Positions 54,798 through 64,000 of a DNA stretch of 64,000 nt are shown piece by piece (the stretch's first letter is position 1; each line of letters opens with the position of its first letter). Source of the DNA: Pseudomonas alkylphenolica (GTDB taxonomy: Bacteria; Pseudomonadota; Gammaproteobacteria; Pseudomonadales; Pseudomonadaceae); the NCBI RefSeq assembly GCF_000746525.1, contig NZ_CP009048.1, positions 4,715,501-4,779,500 of the forward strand, read 5' to 3'. The translations under genes were made by a program, and so were the position numbers. A model generated the notes under the pieces. It was given only the letters and a program-made list of their open reading frames with translations. It was not told where the DNA came from and did not search any database.

Positions 54798-56087
54798 TCA
54801 CGCCTGCGCGAGGGAAGCTTCCAGGTGCTCTGCCAGAGCATCCCAGGCAATGTTTTGTTGTTCGCCCTGGCCACGCAGGGGTTTGAAACCTACCACTTGT
54901 TGCGCCAGTTCGTCGTCCCCCAGGATCAAGGCGAACAGCGCGTTGCTCTTGTCGGCCTTCTTGAACTGACTCTTGAAGCTGCCAGCACCGGCATTGACCT
55001 GCAGGCGCAGGTTCGGCAGGCGGTCACGCAGACGCTCGGTCAGGGCCAGGCCCGCCAGCTCTGCCTGCTCACCGAAAGCGCACAGGTAGACATCGACCTG
55101 ACGGTTGATCGACTCGGGTACCTGTTCCAGGGTTTCCAGCAGCAGGATCAGACGCTCGATACCCATGGCGAAACCAACGCCCGGGGTCGGCTTGCCGCCC
55201 ATCTGCTCGACCAGGCCGTCATAGCGGCCACCGGCACAGACAGTGCCCTGGGAGCCGAGCTTGTCGGTGACCCACTCGAACACGGTCTTGCTGTAGTAAT
55301 CCAGGCCACGCACCAGCTTGGTGTTGATCACGAACGGGATACCGGCGGCGTCCAGACGTGCCTTGAGGCCATCGAAATGTACCCGCGACTCTTCGTCCAG
55401 GTAGTCTTCGAGCTTCGGCGCGCCAACCAGCACCGCCTGGGTGTTGGCGTCCTTGCTGTCGAGGATGCGCAGCGGGTTGGTTTTCAGGCGACGCTGGCTG
55501 TCTTCGTCCAGCTGCTCCAGACGCGCCGAGAGGAACTCGACCAGCGCATCACGGTAACGCGCACGGGCTTCGCTGGTGCCCAGGCTGTTGAGTTCGAGCT
55601 TGACCGCGTCACGGATACCCAGCAGGCCCCACAGGCGCCAGGTGAGGACGATCAACTCGGCGTCGATGTCCGGACCGTCGAGGTTGAAGACTTCAACGCC
55701 GATCTGGTTGAACTGGCGATAGCGCCCCTTCTGCGGGCGCTCGTGGCGGAACATCTGGCCGATGTACCAGAGTTTCTGCACCTGGCCACCGCCGCTGATG
55801 CCGTGCTCAAGCACTGCACGCACGCAGGCCGCGGTGCCTTCCGGACGCAGGGTCAGGGAGTCACCGTTTCGGTCGGCGAAGGTGTACATCTCTTTTTCGA
55901 CGATGTCGGTCACTTCACCGATCGAGCGTTTGAACAGCTCGGTGAACTCGACGATCGGCGTACGGATCTGACGATAGCCGTAGGTGTCCAGCAGGCCGGC
56001 GACGGTGCTCTCGAAATAGCGCCACAGCGGGGTCTGCTCGGGCAGGATGTCGTTCATGCCACGGATGGCTTGCAGCGATTTGCTCAC
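54798..56087 (-). CDS. hisS: Histidyl-tRNA synthetase
   Basis: Class II aminoacyl-tRNA synthetase, 429 residues. Visible signatures are the N-terminal [12 protein letters not shown], the motif 2 loop region [19 protein letters not shown], the histidine-specific [16 protein letters not shown], and motif 3 [11 protein letters not shown]. Start is GTG at 56087 with AAGGA upstream. It lies between ispG and the YfgM-like gene, as in E. coli. Confidence 0.97.
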   Translation of the reverse strand: MSKSLQAIRGMNDILPEQTPLWRYFESTVAGLLDTYGYRQIRTPIVEFTELFKRSIGEVTDIVEKEMYTFADRNGDSLTLRPEGTAACVRAVLEHGISGGGQVQKLWYIGQMFRHERPQKGRYRQFNQIGVEVFNLDGPDIDAELIVLTWRLWGLLGIRDAVKLELNSLGTSEARARYRDALVEFLSARLEQLDEDSQRRLKTNPLRILDSKDANTQAVLVGAPKLEDYLDEESRVHFDGLKARLDAAGIPFVINTKLVRGLDYYSKTVFEWVTDKLGSQGTVCAGGRYDGLVEQMGGKPTPGVGFAMGIERLILLLETLEQVPESINRQVDVYLCAFGEQAELAGLALTERLRDRLPNLRLQVNAGAGSFKSQFKKADKSNALFALILGDDELAQQVVGFKPLRGQGEQQNIAWDALAEHLEASLAQA

Positions 56088-56111
56088 GGAAAATCCTTAC
56101 GAATCTGGGTA

Positions 56112-57221
56112 TCAGCCACGGGCGATCAACGCCGCGTCGGCCTCGGCCTTTTCGGCCGCTTTCTGGCGGATGAGCCGTTCCAGCTCATCGACCAGGTTGT
56201 CATTGGTCAGCTTCTGCGCAGGCTTGCCATCGATGTAGATCAGGTTCGGCGTACCGCCGGTCAGCCCCACATGGGCTTCCTTGGCTTCGCCTGGACCATT
56301 GACCACGCAGCCGATCACGGCCACGTCCATCGGTACCAGCAGGTCTTCCAGACGCCCTTCCAGCTCGTTCATGGTCTTGACCACATCGAAATTCTGCCGC
56401 GAGCAGCTCGGGCAGGCGATGAAGTTGATTCCACGCGAACGCAGGTGCAGGGACTTGAGGATGTCGTAACCGACTTTTACTTCCTCAACCGGGTCTGCCG
56501 CCAGGGAGATGCGAATAGTATCGCCAATCCCTTCGGCAAGCAGCATACCGAGGCCGACTGCGGATTTCACCGTACCAGAGCGCAGGCCACCGGCTTCAGT
56601 GATGCCCAGGTGCAGGGGCTGGATGATCTGCTTGGCCAACAGCCGATAGGCTTCAACCGCCATGAACACGTCGGAGGCCTTGACGCTGACCTTGAAGTCC
56701 TGGAAATCCAGGCGATCGAGGTGTTCGACGTGACGCATGGCCGACTCGACCAGCGCCGCCGGGGTTGGCTCGCCGTACTTTTTCTGCAGGTCCTTTTCCA
56801 GGGAACCGGCGTTGACGCCGATGCGGATCGGGATGCCGCGGTCGCGGGCAGCGTCGACGACAGCACGCACGCGGTCTTCACGGCCGATGTTGCCCGGGTT
56901 GATCCGCAGGCAGTCGACGCCCAGTTCGGCAACGCGCAAGGCAATGCGGTAGTCGAAGTGGATATCGGCGACCAGCGGCACGCTGACCTGCTGCTTGATC
57001 CGGCCAAAGGCTTCGGCCGCGTCCATGTCCGGTACCGAGACACGAACGATATCGACACCGGCATCAACCAGACGGTTGATCTGTGCCACGGTGGCCGCGA
57101 CATCGTTGGTGTCGGTGTTGGTCATGCTCTGTACGGCGATAGGGGCATCGCCGCCGACAGGAACATTACCTACCCAGATTTTTCGCGATTCGCGACGTTT
57201 GATCGGTGATTCGCCGTGCAT
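56112..57221 (-). CDS. ispG: 4-hydroxy-3-methylbut-2-enyl diphosphate synthase (IspG/GcpE)
   Basis: Iron-sulfur enzyme of the MEP isoprenoid pathway, 369 residues, converting MEcPP to HMBPP. The N-terminal TIM-barrel part starts [20 protein letters not shown] and the C-terminal [4Fe-4S] domain has the cysteines [10 protein letters not shown] and [13 protein letters not shown]. Short gap to rodZ upstream (3 nt) and hisS downstream (24 nt) implies one operon. Confidence 0.97.
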   Translation of the reverse strand: MHGESPIKRRESRKIWVGNVPVGGDAPIAVQSMTNTDTNDVAATVAQINRLVDAGVDIVRVSVPDMDAAEAFGRIKQQVSVPLVADIHFDYRIALRVAELGVDCLRINPGNIGREDRVRAVVDAARDRGIPIRIGVNAGSLEKDLQKKYGEPTPAALVESAMRHVEHLDRLDFQDFKVSVKASDVFMAVEAYRLLAKQIIQPLHLGITEAGGLRSGTVKSAVGLGMLLAEGIGDTIRISLAADPVEEVKVGYDILKSLHLRSRGINFIACPSCSRQNFDVVKTMNELEGRLEDLLVPMDVAVIGCVVNGPGEAKEAHVGLTGGTPNLIYIDGKPAQKLTNDNLVDELERLIRQKAAEKAEADAALIARG

Positions 57222-57224
57222 GAC

Positions 57225-58265
57225 TTATTGTCCCAACTTCAGGCGAGCAGTCTCGCCACTGGTGAACGGCGCAACGTCAACAGGCTGGCCGTTGTAGCTG
57301 ACCTGCACGCCCCGGGCAAAGCCCAGGCGTACCGCAAACGGCGGCTTGCCGGTCAGGTCCAGGCTGTCGCCCTTGCGCTTGATGGCGCTGAACAGCACCT
57401 TGCCGTTGCCGTCGGTGACCGAAGTCCAGCAATCGGCGGTGAATTGCAGGTGCAGCTTGCCGCTGCCGGCAGATGCCGGGGTCGGGGCCGCAGGTGCCGG
57501 CGTGGCGGCCGGAGCAGCCGCTACCACCACTGGGGCGACGGGGGCTACCGGAGCAGGTGCCGGCGCTGCAGCTACCGGAGCGGCGGGTGCAGCAACAGGT
57601 GCAACAGGGGCAGTGACGGCCGGAACTACCGGCGCGACCACAGTGCTGCCAGGTGTTTGTGGCGCTGTTTCGGTCTGCTCAGTGGCCGCCGGGGCCTGCT
57701 CCAGGCTCAGCGGGGTGCTTTCCGGTTGCTGCGCGGCGCTGACCGCCTGGTCTTCAGGTTCGTCCAGCGGATGGATCTGGGTGGTGCCGTCGGCGCTTTC
57801 GACCTCGACATGTTCCAGAGCCATATTGACCAGGTCTTTGCTGCTCTGGCTGCCCTGCTCCTGCCACCAGAAGAAGCCGCCACCAATCACCACAACCAAC
57901 AGCAACAGGCTGACGACGCGCAGAATGTTGTGCGACAACCGCACCGGCTCTTCAATGCGACCCAGCGCGTGCACGTCGCTGCCCTGGGCGTCGGTACCGG
58001 TGCATTGGTCAAAAGCTTGCACCAGCGCGGCCTGATCCATGTCCAGCAGCTTGGCATAGGCACGGATGTAGCCGCGGGCAAAGGTGTGACCAGGCAGCTT
58101 GTCGAAGGCGCCGGCTTCAAGGTTGTTCAAGGAACTCACGGTCAGGTTCAGCTTGTGAGCCACTTCGACTTGCGACCAGCCCCTGTTCTCACGGGCCTGA
58201 CGCAGAGTCTCACCTGGATTCTCGCGAGTCGCTGCTGCTACTTCGGGATGCGCCGCTTTCATCAT
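57225..58265 (-). CDS. rodZ: Cytoskeletal regulator RodZ
   Basis: 346-residue bitopic protein: N-terminal helix-turn-helix domain (TLRQARENRGWSQVEVAHKLNLTVSSLNNL) that binds MreB, one membrane segment near 113-133 (ILRVVSLLLLVVVIGGGFFWW), a long Ala/Pro/Val-rich periplasmic linker, and a C-terminal DUF4115 domain. The ATG overlaps the pilF stop (ATGA). Together with mreBCD at the other end of the window it serves rod-shape control. Linker length is variable among strains. Confidence 0.95.
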   Translation of the reverse strand: MMKAAHPEVAAATRENPGETLRQARENRGWSQVEVAHKLNLTVSSLNNLEAGAFDKLPGHTFARGYIRAYAKLLDMDQAALVQAFDQCTGTDAQGSDVHALGRIEEPVRLSHNILRVVSLLLLVVVIGGGFFWWQEQGSQSSKDLVNMALEHVEVESADGTTQIHPLDEPEDQAVSAAQQPESTPLSLEQAPAATEQTETAPQTPGSTVVAPVVPAVTAPVAPVAAPAAPVAAAPAPAPVAPVAPVVVAAAPAATPAPAAPTPASAGSGKLHLQFTADCWTSVTDGNGKVLFSAIKRKGDSLDLTGKPPFAVRLGFARGVQVSYNGQPVDVAPFTSGETARLKLGQ

Positions 58266-59020
58266 TGCTCCGACAGGTATTGCTGATATTCCGGCGTACC
58301 GGGATAAAGTCGTTGTAATTGCAGGCCCAGATCGGTGGCCTTGTTCCGTTCTTCGAAGACGCTGGCCAGGCGACTGCCCAGCAGCAAGCTGCGGGCACTG
58401 TGGTCGCTCAGCTGGCTGAAACGATCGTAGTAGTCACGGGCCGGCACATAATGCCTGTCTTCGTAAGACAACTCAGCCATTTCCAGCAACGCGCGTGGTT
58501 GCTGCTGGTTGAGCCGTAAAGCTTTTACCAGGTATTCCTGCGCCTGGTCGCGCTGGCCCAGCCGCAACGCGGTCAGGCCGAGACTCTCGAATACGCGTGA
58601 ACGTTCAGGATACAGGGTATCGGCCGCAGCTTGGGCAAACATCTGCTGCGCCTGGACGTATTGCCCCTGAGCATAAAGGAAACTGCCGTAATTGTTACGG
58701 GTCCGCGTATCGTCCGGGCGACTGGCCAGGGCCTTGCGGTAGTGCTTCTGCGCCAGTTCCGGTTCGTCTTCGGCCTGATACACCAAAGCCAGGGCACCGT
58801 TTGCAGCGGCGTCCTGGCTATCGAGATCAAGCGCTTTTTTCAGCGGCCCTTTGGCCTGCTCGGTCAAACCTTGTTGCAAATAACCCAGCCCCAACTGCAC
58901 ATAGGCCTGCCCGGCCTGCGCGCGCCCTTCGCGCGTCGCCAGCGTGTCCGAACTCCCGCCGGACACGCAGCCTGCAAGCAGGGCGAGCGACAGAATCGAC
59001 AGCGCGACGCGCAAGGTCAT
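58262..59020 (-). CDS. pilF: Type IV pilus biogenesis lipoprotein PilF/PilW (TPR pilotin)
   Basis: 252-residue outer membrane lipoprotein with lipobox LLAGC (Cys18) and about six TPR repeats (AYVQLGLGYLQQGLTEQAKGPL, NYGSFLYAQGQYVQAQQMF and so on). PilF is the pilotin that places the PilQ secretin. It lies between rlmN and rodZ, the usual gammaproteobacterial order. Confidence 0.93.
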   Translation of the reverse strand: MTLRVALSILSLALLAGCVSGGSSDTLATREGRAQAGQAYVQLGLGYLQQGLTEQAKGPLKKALDLDSQDAAANGALALVYQAEDEPELAQKHYRKALASRPDDTRTRNNYGSFLYAQGQYVQAQQMFAQAAADTLYPERSRVFESLGLTALRLGQRDQAQEYLVKALRLNQQQPRALLEMAELSYEDRHYVPARDYYDRFSQLSDHSARSLLLGSRLASVFEERNKATDLGLQLQRLYPGTPEYQQYLSEQ

Positions 59021-59033
59021 GGAGTTCCTCTCT

Positions 59034-60179
59034 TCAGTTGCGCACAGCGCTGTCTTGCATTTCGCCTTCAGCGTTCAACTGACGCACGGCGATATAGCGC
59101 TCGCTGCGGCGGGTCCGATCCATCACCTGCCCTACCAGCTGACCACAGGCGGCGTCGATGTCTTCACCACGGGTGGTGCGCACCGTCACGTTGTAGCCGG
59201 CGTGATGCAGGTGGTCCTGGAAACGGCGGATGGCGTTGTTGCTCGGCCGCTCGTAACCGGAATGCGGGAACGGGTTGAACGGGATCAGGTTGATCTTGCA
59301 CGGCACGTTCTTGAGCAGCTCGGCCATTTCCACGGCGTGTTCGAGCTTGTCGTTGACGTCCTTGAGCAGGGTGTACTCAATAGTCAATACACGCTTTTCA
59401 CCGAGTTGCGACATGTAGTTCATGCACGACTCGAGCAGGAGCTTGAGCGGGTATTTCTTGTTGATCGGCACCAGTTCGTTGCGCAGCGCATCGTTCGGCG
59501 CGTGCAGCGACAGGGCCAGGGAGACGTCGATGTGCTTGGCCAGCTCATCGATCATCGGTACCACGCCGGAGGTGGACAGGGTCACCCGGCGCTTGGAAAT
59601 GCCGTAGCCGAGGTCGTCCATCATCAAATGCATGGCGGCGACCACGTTATCGAAGTTCAGCAGCGGCTCACCCATGCCCATCATCACCACGTTGGTGATG
59701 GCGCGGTCGATGGTGGCGGGAATGCTGCCGAACGATTTGTTGGCAATCCACACCTGGCCGATGACTTCGGCGGCGGTGAGGTTGCTGTTGAATCCTTGCT
59801 TGCCGGTGGAGCAGAAACTGCAGTCCAGGGCGCAACCGGCCTGAGACGAGACACACAAGGTGCCACGCTTGCCCTGGGGGATGTACACGGTCTCGACGCA
59901 GCTGCCGGACGCCACGCGCACCACCCATTTACGGGTGCCGTCGCTGGAGATGTCCTCGCTGACCACTTCCGGACCGCGAATCTCGGCAACGGCCTTGAGC
60001 TTTTCGCGCAAGGCCTTGCCGACATTCGTCATGGCGTCGAAATCATCGACGCCAAAGTGGTGAATCCATTTCATTACCTGACCGGCACGGAAACGCTTCT
60101 CCCCGATAGAGTCGAAGAATTTTTCCATTTCCGGCTGGGTCAGCCCCAACAGGTTAGTTTTGCCAGTCGATGTCGTCAT
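59034..60179 (-). CDS. rlmN: Dual-specificity 23S rRNA/tRNA m2A methyltransferase RlmN
   Basis: Radical-SAM enzyme of 381 residues that methylates A2503 of 23S rRNA and A37 of some tRNAs. The 4Fe-4S cysteines are Cys116, Cys120 and Cys123 ([16 protein letters not shown]); the C-terminal catalytic Cys lies in [10 protein letters not shown]. It is followed by pilF after 13 nt and preceded by ndk. Confidence 0.97.
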   Translation of the reverse strand: MTTSTGKTNLLGLTQPEMEKFFDSIGEKRFRAGQVMKWIHHFGVDDFDAMTNVGKALREKLKAVAEIRGPEVVSEDISSDGTRKWVVRVASGSCVETVYIPQGKRGTLCVSSQAGCALDCSFCSTGKQGFNSNLTAAEVIGQVWIANKSFGSIPATIDRAITNVVMMGMGEPLLNFDNVVAAMHLMMDDLGYGISKRRVTLSTSGVVPMIDELAKHIDVSLALSLHAPNDALRNELVPINKKYPLKLLLESCMNYMSQLGEKRVLTIEYTLLKDVNDKLEHAVEMAELLKNVPCKINLIPFNPFPHSGYERPSNNAIRRFQDHLHHAGYNVTVRTTRGEDIDAACGQLVGQVMDRTRRSERYIAVRQLNAEGEMQDSAVRN

Positions 60180-60207
60180 GGATTCACCCTCACCCGTAAG
60201 CTTTCGC

Positions 60208-60633
60208 TTAGCGAGTGGTTACCTCGGTAGCTGCGAAGAAGTAAGCGATTTCGCGAGCAGCAGCGGCTTCGGAGTCCGAACCGTGAACGGCGTTGGCGTC
60301 GATGGATTCAGCGAAGTCGGCGCGGATGGTGCCTGGAGCAGCTTCTTTAGGGTTGGTAGCGCCCATCAGCTCACGGTTCAGAGCGATGGCGTTTTCGCCT
60401 TCCAGAACCTGAACAACTACTGGACCGGAGATCATGAAAGCAACCAGGTCAGCGAAGAAACCGCGCTCTTTGTGCTCAGCGTAGAAGCCTTCGGCTTCGG
60501 CTTTGGACAGTTGCTTCAGTTTCGAAGCAACGATTTTCAGGCCAGCTTCTTCGAAGCGGGAAGTGATCTTGCCGATCACGTTCTTGGCAACGGCGTCAGG
60601 CTTGATGATCGAGAAAGTACGTTGAACAGCCAT
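60208..60633 (-). CDS. ndk: Nucleoside diphosphate kinase
   Basis: 141-residue NDPK that balances NTP pools; the active His117 is in NAVHGSDS, and the N-terminus [18 protein letters not shown] is characteristic. It is separated from iscX by 91 bp that hold a terminator with an embedded TATAAT. The ATG follows GGAGTTACACC. Confidence 0.97.
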   Translation of the reverse strand: MAVQRTFSIIKPDAVAKNVIGKITSRFEEAGLKIVASKLKQLSKAEAEGFYAEHKERGFFADLVAFMISGPVVVQVLEGENAIALNRELMGATNPKEAAPGTIRADFAESIDANAVHGSDSEAAAAREIAYFFAATEVTTR

Positions 60634-60661
60634 GGTGTAACTCCAGAAACGTTGAGTGAAG

Positions 60662-60694
60662 CGAAAAATTAAACCCGCGAATTATACGCGGGTT
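60662..60694 (-). terminator. Terminator of the isc operon with a -10-like loop
   Basis: On the minus strand AACCCGCG-TATAATT-CGCGGGTT is an 8-bp GC-rich stem, followed by TTAATTTTT. It ends the isc genes after iscX. The loop contains TATAAT, 47 nt before ndk, with TAGGCA seventeen bases before it, so the same DNA may hold the ndk promoter. Confidence 0.75.
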
Positions 60695-60724
60695 CCGGGG
60701 GATTGCCTAACCTGCCGAGCGCGC

Positions 60725-60925
60725 TCAGTCGGCTTCTTCGATCCAGGCCGCCTGGATGGCTTCGAGAACCTTCTCGCCGCCACGCTGCGGATCGTCACTG
60801 AAATCCGGCAAAGCCAGCACCCACTGGTGCAGATCGACGAAGTTCACATAACGAGGATCGACTTCCGGCTTGCTTTCGGCAAGCTGGATTGCAATTTCAA
60901 GTACATCAACCCATTTCAGGCTCAT
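60725..60925 (-). CDS. iscX: Fe-S cluster assembly protein IscX
   Basis: Small acidic protein, 66 residues, last gene of the isc operon. It binds IscS and iron and modulates sulfur transfer. The pattern MSLKWVDVLEIAIQLAESKP and the C-terminal IQAAWIEEAD are typical. It begins 12 nt after fdx. Confidence 0.95.
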   Translation of the reverse strand: MSLKWVDVLEIAIQLAESKPEVDPRYVNFVDLHQWVLALPDFSDDPQRGGEKVLEAIQAAWIEEAD

Positions 60926-60937
60926 GTCAGCTCCAGA

Positions 60938-61279
60938 TCAATGCGGCGCTTCGGCGGCGTGGTTGAGGGAGTACTTGGGAATCTCGACCGTCAGGTCTTC
61001 GGTGCCGACCTTGGCCTGACAGGTCAGGCGCGACGTCGGTTCCAGGCCCCAGGCACGGTCAAGATAGTCCTCTTCCAGCTCGTCGGCCTCGTTAAGCGAG
61101 TCGAAGCCTTCGCGAATCACGCAGTGGCACGTGGTGCAAGCGCAGACGCCGCCGCAGGCGCTTTCGATTTCGATGTGGTTGTCATGCGCCACTTCGAGGA
61201 TCGACTTACCTGTCTCGGCCTCTACAACCATGCCATCCGGGCAGAACTTCTCGTGGGGCAGAAAAATCACCTGCGGCAT
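60938..61279 (-). CDS. fdx: ISC-type [2Fe-2S] ferredoxin
   Basis: 113-residue adrenodoxin-like ferredoxin of the Fe-S assembly machinery. Cluster ligands Cys42, Cys48, Cys51 and Cys87 match the E. coli Fdx positions (ACGGVCACTTCHC and LTCQAK). It donates electrons during cluster assembly on IscU. It sits between hscA (3-nt gap) and iscX. Confidence 0.97.
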   Translation of the reverse strand: MPQVIFLPHEKFCPDGMVVEAETGKSILEVAHDNHIEIESACGGVCACTTCHCVIREGFDSLNEADELEEDYLDRAWGLEPTSRLTCQAKVGTEDLTVEIPKYSLNHAAEAPH

Positions 61280-61282
61280 CTG

Positions 61283-63145
61283 TTACTCCTCGATCTCATT
61301 CAGGTTGCGCCCGGCCAACGCGGCTTTTACCGTCGAATCAAGGCGACGGGCGGCAAAGGCATCGGTCACCTGCGACAGACGTTTGGTCTGTTGCTCGATG
61401 GCAGCGCCATCGGTGCCGTTGATCAAATCACGCAAGTCTTGCATTTGTTGTTCGATAGCCAAGCGCTCTTCGGCGTCCAGCAGGCGCTCGCCATCGGCGT
61501 CCAGGGCACCCTGCACCGCTTCAAGCAGACGCTCAGCGTCAACCTGGTGCTCACGCAACTGGCGAGCGACCTTGTCAAAACCGGCATGTTCGAAGGAATC
61601 CTTGAGCATGCGGGCGATTTCGCCGTCGGTCAGACCGTAGGACGGCTTGACCTGGATGCTTGATTCGACGCCCGAACCCAGCTCGCGCGCCGAAACGCTG
61701 AGCAGGCCGTCGGCATCGACCTGGAAGGTCACGCGAATCTTCGCCGCGCCGGCGACCATCGCCGGAATACCCCGCAGTTCGAAGCGCGCCAGCGAGCGGC
61801 AGTCGCTGATCAATTCACGTTCGCCTTGCAGCACGTGGATCATCATCGCCGACTGGCCGTCTTTATAGGTGGTGAACTCCTGGGCACGGGCGACCGGGAT
61901 GGTGGTGTTGCGCGGAATCACCTTCTCCATCAGCCCGCCCATGGTTTCAAGCCCCAGGGACAGCGGGATCACATCAAGCAGCAGCAGTTCGCCACCATCA
62001 CGGCGGTTGCCGGCCAGGGTATCGGCCTGGATCGCGGCACCAATGGCGACCACCTGATCCGGATCGATTTCGGTCAACGGGGTGCGGCCAAACAGGGCAC
62101 CGACCGCCTCACGCACGCGCGGAACGCGGGTCGAACCACCGACCATGACCACCGCGCCGACCTCTTCAAGCTCGACGCCACTGTCACGCACGGCGCGACG
62201 ACAAGCCTTGAGGCTACGGGAGATCATCGGTTCGATCAGCGCATCGAACGCGCTGCGGGTCAGCTCAGCCTGCCAGTTGCCATAGGCGACACTGACCGAA
62301 TCAGCATCGGTCAGGGCTTCCTTGGCCGCACAAGCGGTTTGCAGCAGCTGGCGCTGGGCACCCGGATCAAGGTCCGAGGACAGGCCGGCCTGCTCGACGA
62401 TCCAGTTGGCGATCGCGTGGTCGAAGTCGTCGCCGCCCAGGGCGCTGTCGCCACCAGTGGCCAACACTTCAAAGACACCGCCAGTCAGGCGCAGGATCGA
62501 GATATCGAAAGTCCCGCCGCCCAGGTCATAAATGGCTACCAGGCCTTCGGCGTTCTGATCCAGACCATAGGCCACGGCCGCTGCAGTCGGCTCATTGAGC
62601 AGACGCAAAACGTTCAGACCGGCCAGGCGCGCAGCGTCCTTGGTGGCTTGGCGCTGAGCATCGTCGAAATAGGCCGGAACAGTAATGACCGCACCGACCA
62701 ACTCGCCACCCAAGGTCTCTTCAGCGCGCTGACGCAGAACCTTGAGGATATCGGCCGAGACTTCCACCGGGCTTTTCGGGCCCTGAATGGTGTCGATGAA
62801 CGGCATGTGCGATTCACCGCCGACAAAGCGGTATGGCAGTTGCTCACCCAGCTGCTTGACGTCCGCCAGGCCACGGCCCATCAGGCGCTTGACCGACAGC
62901 ACGGTATTGAGCGGATCGCTGGAAGCGGCATCGCGCGCAACCTGACCGACATCGATGTGATCCGCGTGATAACGCACCGCCGAAGGCAGGATGACCCGGC
63001 CTTGAGCGTCAGGCAGGGGCTCGCTACGGCCGCTGCGCAGGGCGGCAACCAGGGAGTTGGTGGTACCAAGGTCAATACCCACCGCCAGGCGGCGCTGGTG
63101 CGGCTGAGGACTCTGACCGGGTTCGGCAATCTGCAGTAGGGCCAT
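61283..63145 (-). CDS. hscA: Fe-S assembly Hsp70 chaperone HscA
   Basis: 620-residue specialised Hsp70 that releases [2Fe-2S] clusters from IscU. The N-terminal nucleotide-binding domain shows [27 protein letters not shown] and [13 protein letters not shown]; the substrate domain shows [21 protein letters not shown]. It is preceded by hscB and followed by fdx. Confidence 0.97.
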   Translation of the reverse strand: MALLQIAEPGQSPQPHQRRLAVGIDLGTTNSLVAALRSGRSEPLPDAQGRVILPSAVRYHADHIDVGQVARDAASSDPLNTVLSVKRLMGRGLADVKQLGEQLPYRFVGGESHMPFIDTIQGPKSPVEVSADILKVLRQRAEETLGGELVGAVITVPAYFDDAQRQATKDAARLAGLNVLRLLNEPTAAAVAYGLDQNAEGLVAIYDLGGGTFDISILRLTGGVFEVLATGGDSALGGDDFDHAIANWIVEQAGLSSDLDPGAQRQLLQTACAAKEALTDADSVSVAYGNWQAELTRSAFDALIEPMISRSLKACRRAVRDSGVELEEVGAVVMVGGSTRVPRVREAVGALFGRTPLTEIDPDQVVAIGAAIQADTLAGNRRDGGELLLLDVIPLSLGLETMGGLMEKVIPRNTTIPVARAQEFTTYKDGQSAMMIHVLQGERELISDCRSLARFELRGIPAMVAGAAKIRVTFQVDADGLLSVSARELGSGVESSIQVKPSYGLTDGEIARMLKDSFEHAGFDKVARQLREHQVDAERLLEAVQGALDADGERLLDAEERLAIEQQMQDLRDLINGTDGAAIEQQTKRLSQVTDAFAARRLDSTVKAALAGRNLNEIEE

Positions 63146-63187
63146 GCTTATCTGAATACCAGGGGCGCCGCCAGAGGCAGCGCCGGG

Positions 63188-63709
63188 TTAATCGTCGAGG
63201 CGCTCTTCCAGCTGGCGCACTTCATAGGCGAGCTTGTCGAGAAACTGCATGCGGCGCATCAGGCGCTCGGCCTGTTCGCGCTGCGCAGCATCATCCCAGC
63301 AGGCGGCGAAGTCCTCGTTGAGTGCTTCCTGGGCGGTTTTCAGGCGACGCTTGAAAACGGCCACGCCATCGAGGTCGGCACTGTCCTGCAGGTCTTCGAG
63401 TTCTTCGCGCAATTGCATCTGCTGCAGCAGGAACTCGGGATCATGGACGGTGACTTCCTGCGGCACTTCATGGCCGCCGATCGCCAGCAGGTAGCGGGCA
63501 CGCCGGGGCGCGCTCTTGAGAGTCTGGTAGGCCTCGTTCAGCGCAGCCGAACGCTCCAGCGCTATGCGCTGTTCACGTTCGGAGGCATCGGCGAAGCGAT
63601 CCGGATGGACCTCGCGGGCCAGCTCGCGATAGCGAACGGCCAACTTGTCGAGATCCAGACGGAAGCCAGGTTGCAGGTCAAACAGGGCGAAATGACAAGG
63701 AGTACCCAC
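63188..63709 (-). CDS. hscB: Fe-S assembly J-domain co-chaperone HscB
   Basis: 173-residue J-domain protein that brings IscU to HscA. The HPD motif is at residues 35-37 ([11 protein letters not shown]); the C-terminal helical domain binds IscU. The start is GTG at 63709, with AAGGAG six bases upstream; the frame is open earlier but lacks a good site. Start N-terminus [12 protein letters not shown] is typical. Confidence 0.95.
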   Translation of the reverse strand: MGTPCHFALFDLQPGFRLDLDKLAVRYRELAREVHPDRFADASEREQRIALERSAALNEAYQTLKSAPRRARYLLAIGGHEVPQEVTVHDPEFLLQQMQLREELEDLQDSADLDGVAVFKRRLKTAQEALNEDFAACWDDAAQREQAERLMRRMQFLDKLAYEVRQLEERLDD

Positions 63710-63717
63710 GCGCAGCC

Positions 63718-64000
63718 TCAGACGTTGAAGCTTTCGCCGCAGCCACACTCACCGCGTACGTTGGGGTTGTTGAACTTGAAGCCTTCGTTCAACCCTTCCT
63801 TGACGAAATCCAGCTCGGTGCCGTCGAGGTACGTCAGGCTTTTCGGATCGATGATCACTTTCTGGCCATGGCTTTCGAAGACCTGGTCTTCGTCGGCCAG
63901 CTCATCGACGAACTCCAGCACATAGGCCAGGCCCGAGCAGCCGGTGGTGCGCACGCCGAGGCGAATTCCAACGCCTTTGCCGCGTCCATCAATGGAGCGC
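63718..64000 (-). CDS. iscA: Fe-S assembly A-type carrier IscA (5' end outside window)
   Basis: C-terminal 93 residues of an A-type Fe-S carrier. The three conserved cysteines are seen in [10 protein letters not shown] and GECGCGES. About 15 N-terminal residues lie beyond the edge. It lies 8 nt before hscB, within iscRSUA-hscBA-fdx-iscX. Confidence 0.95.
   Translation of the reverse strand, partial: RSIDGRGKGVGIRLGVRTTGCSGLAYVLEFVDELADEDQVFESHGQKVIIDPKSLTYLDGTELDFVKEGLNEGFKFNNPNVRGECGCGESFNV

Overview
The window is about 64 kb of high-GC chromosome from a fluorescent Pseudomonas, most likely of the P. putida group. The support is gene order (rng-maf-mreDCB divergent from gatCAB; roxSR; a dpp dipeptide locus with an OprD-type porin; fecIRA; speC; piuCAB; der-bamB-hisS-ispG-rodZ-pilF-rlmN-ndk-isc), protein-level resemblance, and six paired REP palindromes of the kind scattered through P. 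putida genomes. I see no rRNA, tRNA, prophage, insertion sequence or CRISPR array. The species call is inference.

Layout. 1-3845 (minus): cell-shape genes, RNase G (cut by the window edge) and Maf. 4049-7261 (plus): gatCAB, the tRNA-dependent amidotransferase. 7363-9228 (plus): a short RlpA lipoprotein, a Ca2+/Na+ antiporter family protein and a carboxymuconolactone-decarboxylase family protein. 9251-13606 (minus): two transporters and the RoxSR redox two-component system. 13809-25488 (plus): a SIMPL-domain protein, then three dipeptide-type binding proteins, an OprD-family porin and dppBCDF. 25577-29362 (plus): an AraC regulator with an NTF2-like N-terminus, an amine-type FAD oxidase, a cupin and a polyamine-type binding protein. 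29424-31794 (minus): prfC and a HigBA-like toxin-antitoxin pair. 32204-35641 (plus): a four-gene osmoprotectant ABC transporter with a long structured leader. 35741-39784 (minus): fecA, fecR, fecI. 40443-41606 (plus): ornithine decarboxylase. 41679-48291: a Sel1 protein, piuC (both minus), then piuA and a PepSY/flavodoxin reductase (plus). 48386-49039: an unrecognised gene. 49321-51248 (minus): an omega-amidase and methionine aminotransferase pair. 51396-64000 (minus): a housekeeping block ending in the isc genes, with iscA cut by the window edge.

Most of the window is ordinary core genome. The points most worth a second look are: an ATT initiation codon for mreC, placed at the first residue of E. 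coli MreC, and a second apparent ATT start for the antiporter gene; an intrinsic terminator with an overlapping small ORF in the leader of the ornithine decarboxylase gene; mutually exclusive stems in the leader of the osmoprotectant transporter; the NTF2-AraC fusion beside an amine oxidase cluster; a perfect LacI-type palindrome ahead of the porin gene; and an orphan gene at 48386-49039. No defence system or other large undescribed system was found. The HigBA-like pair is the only clear accessory module.
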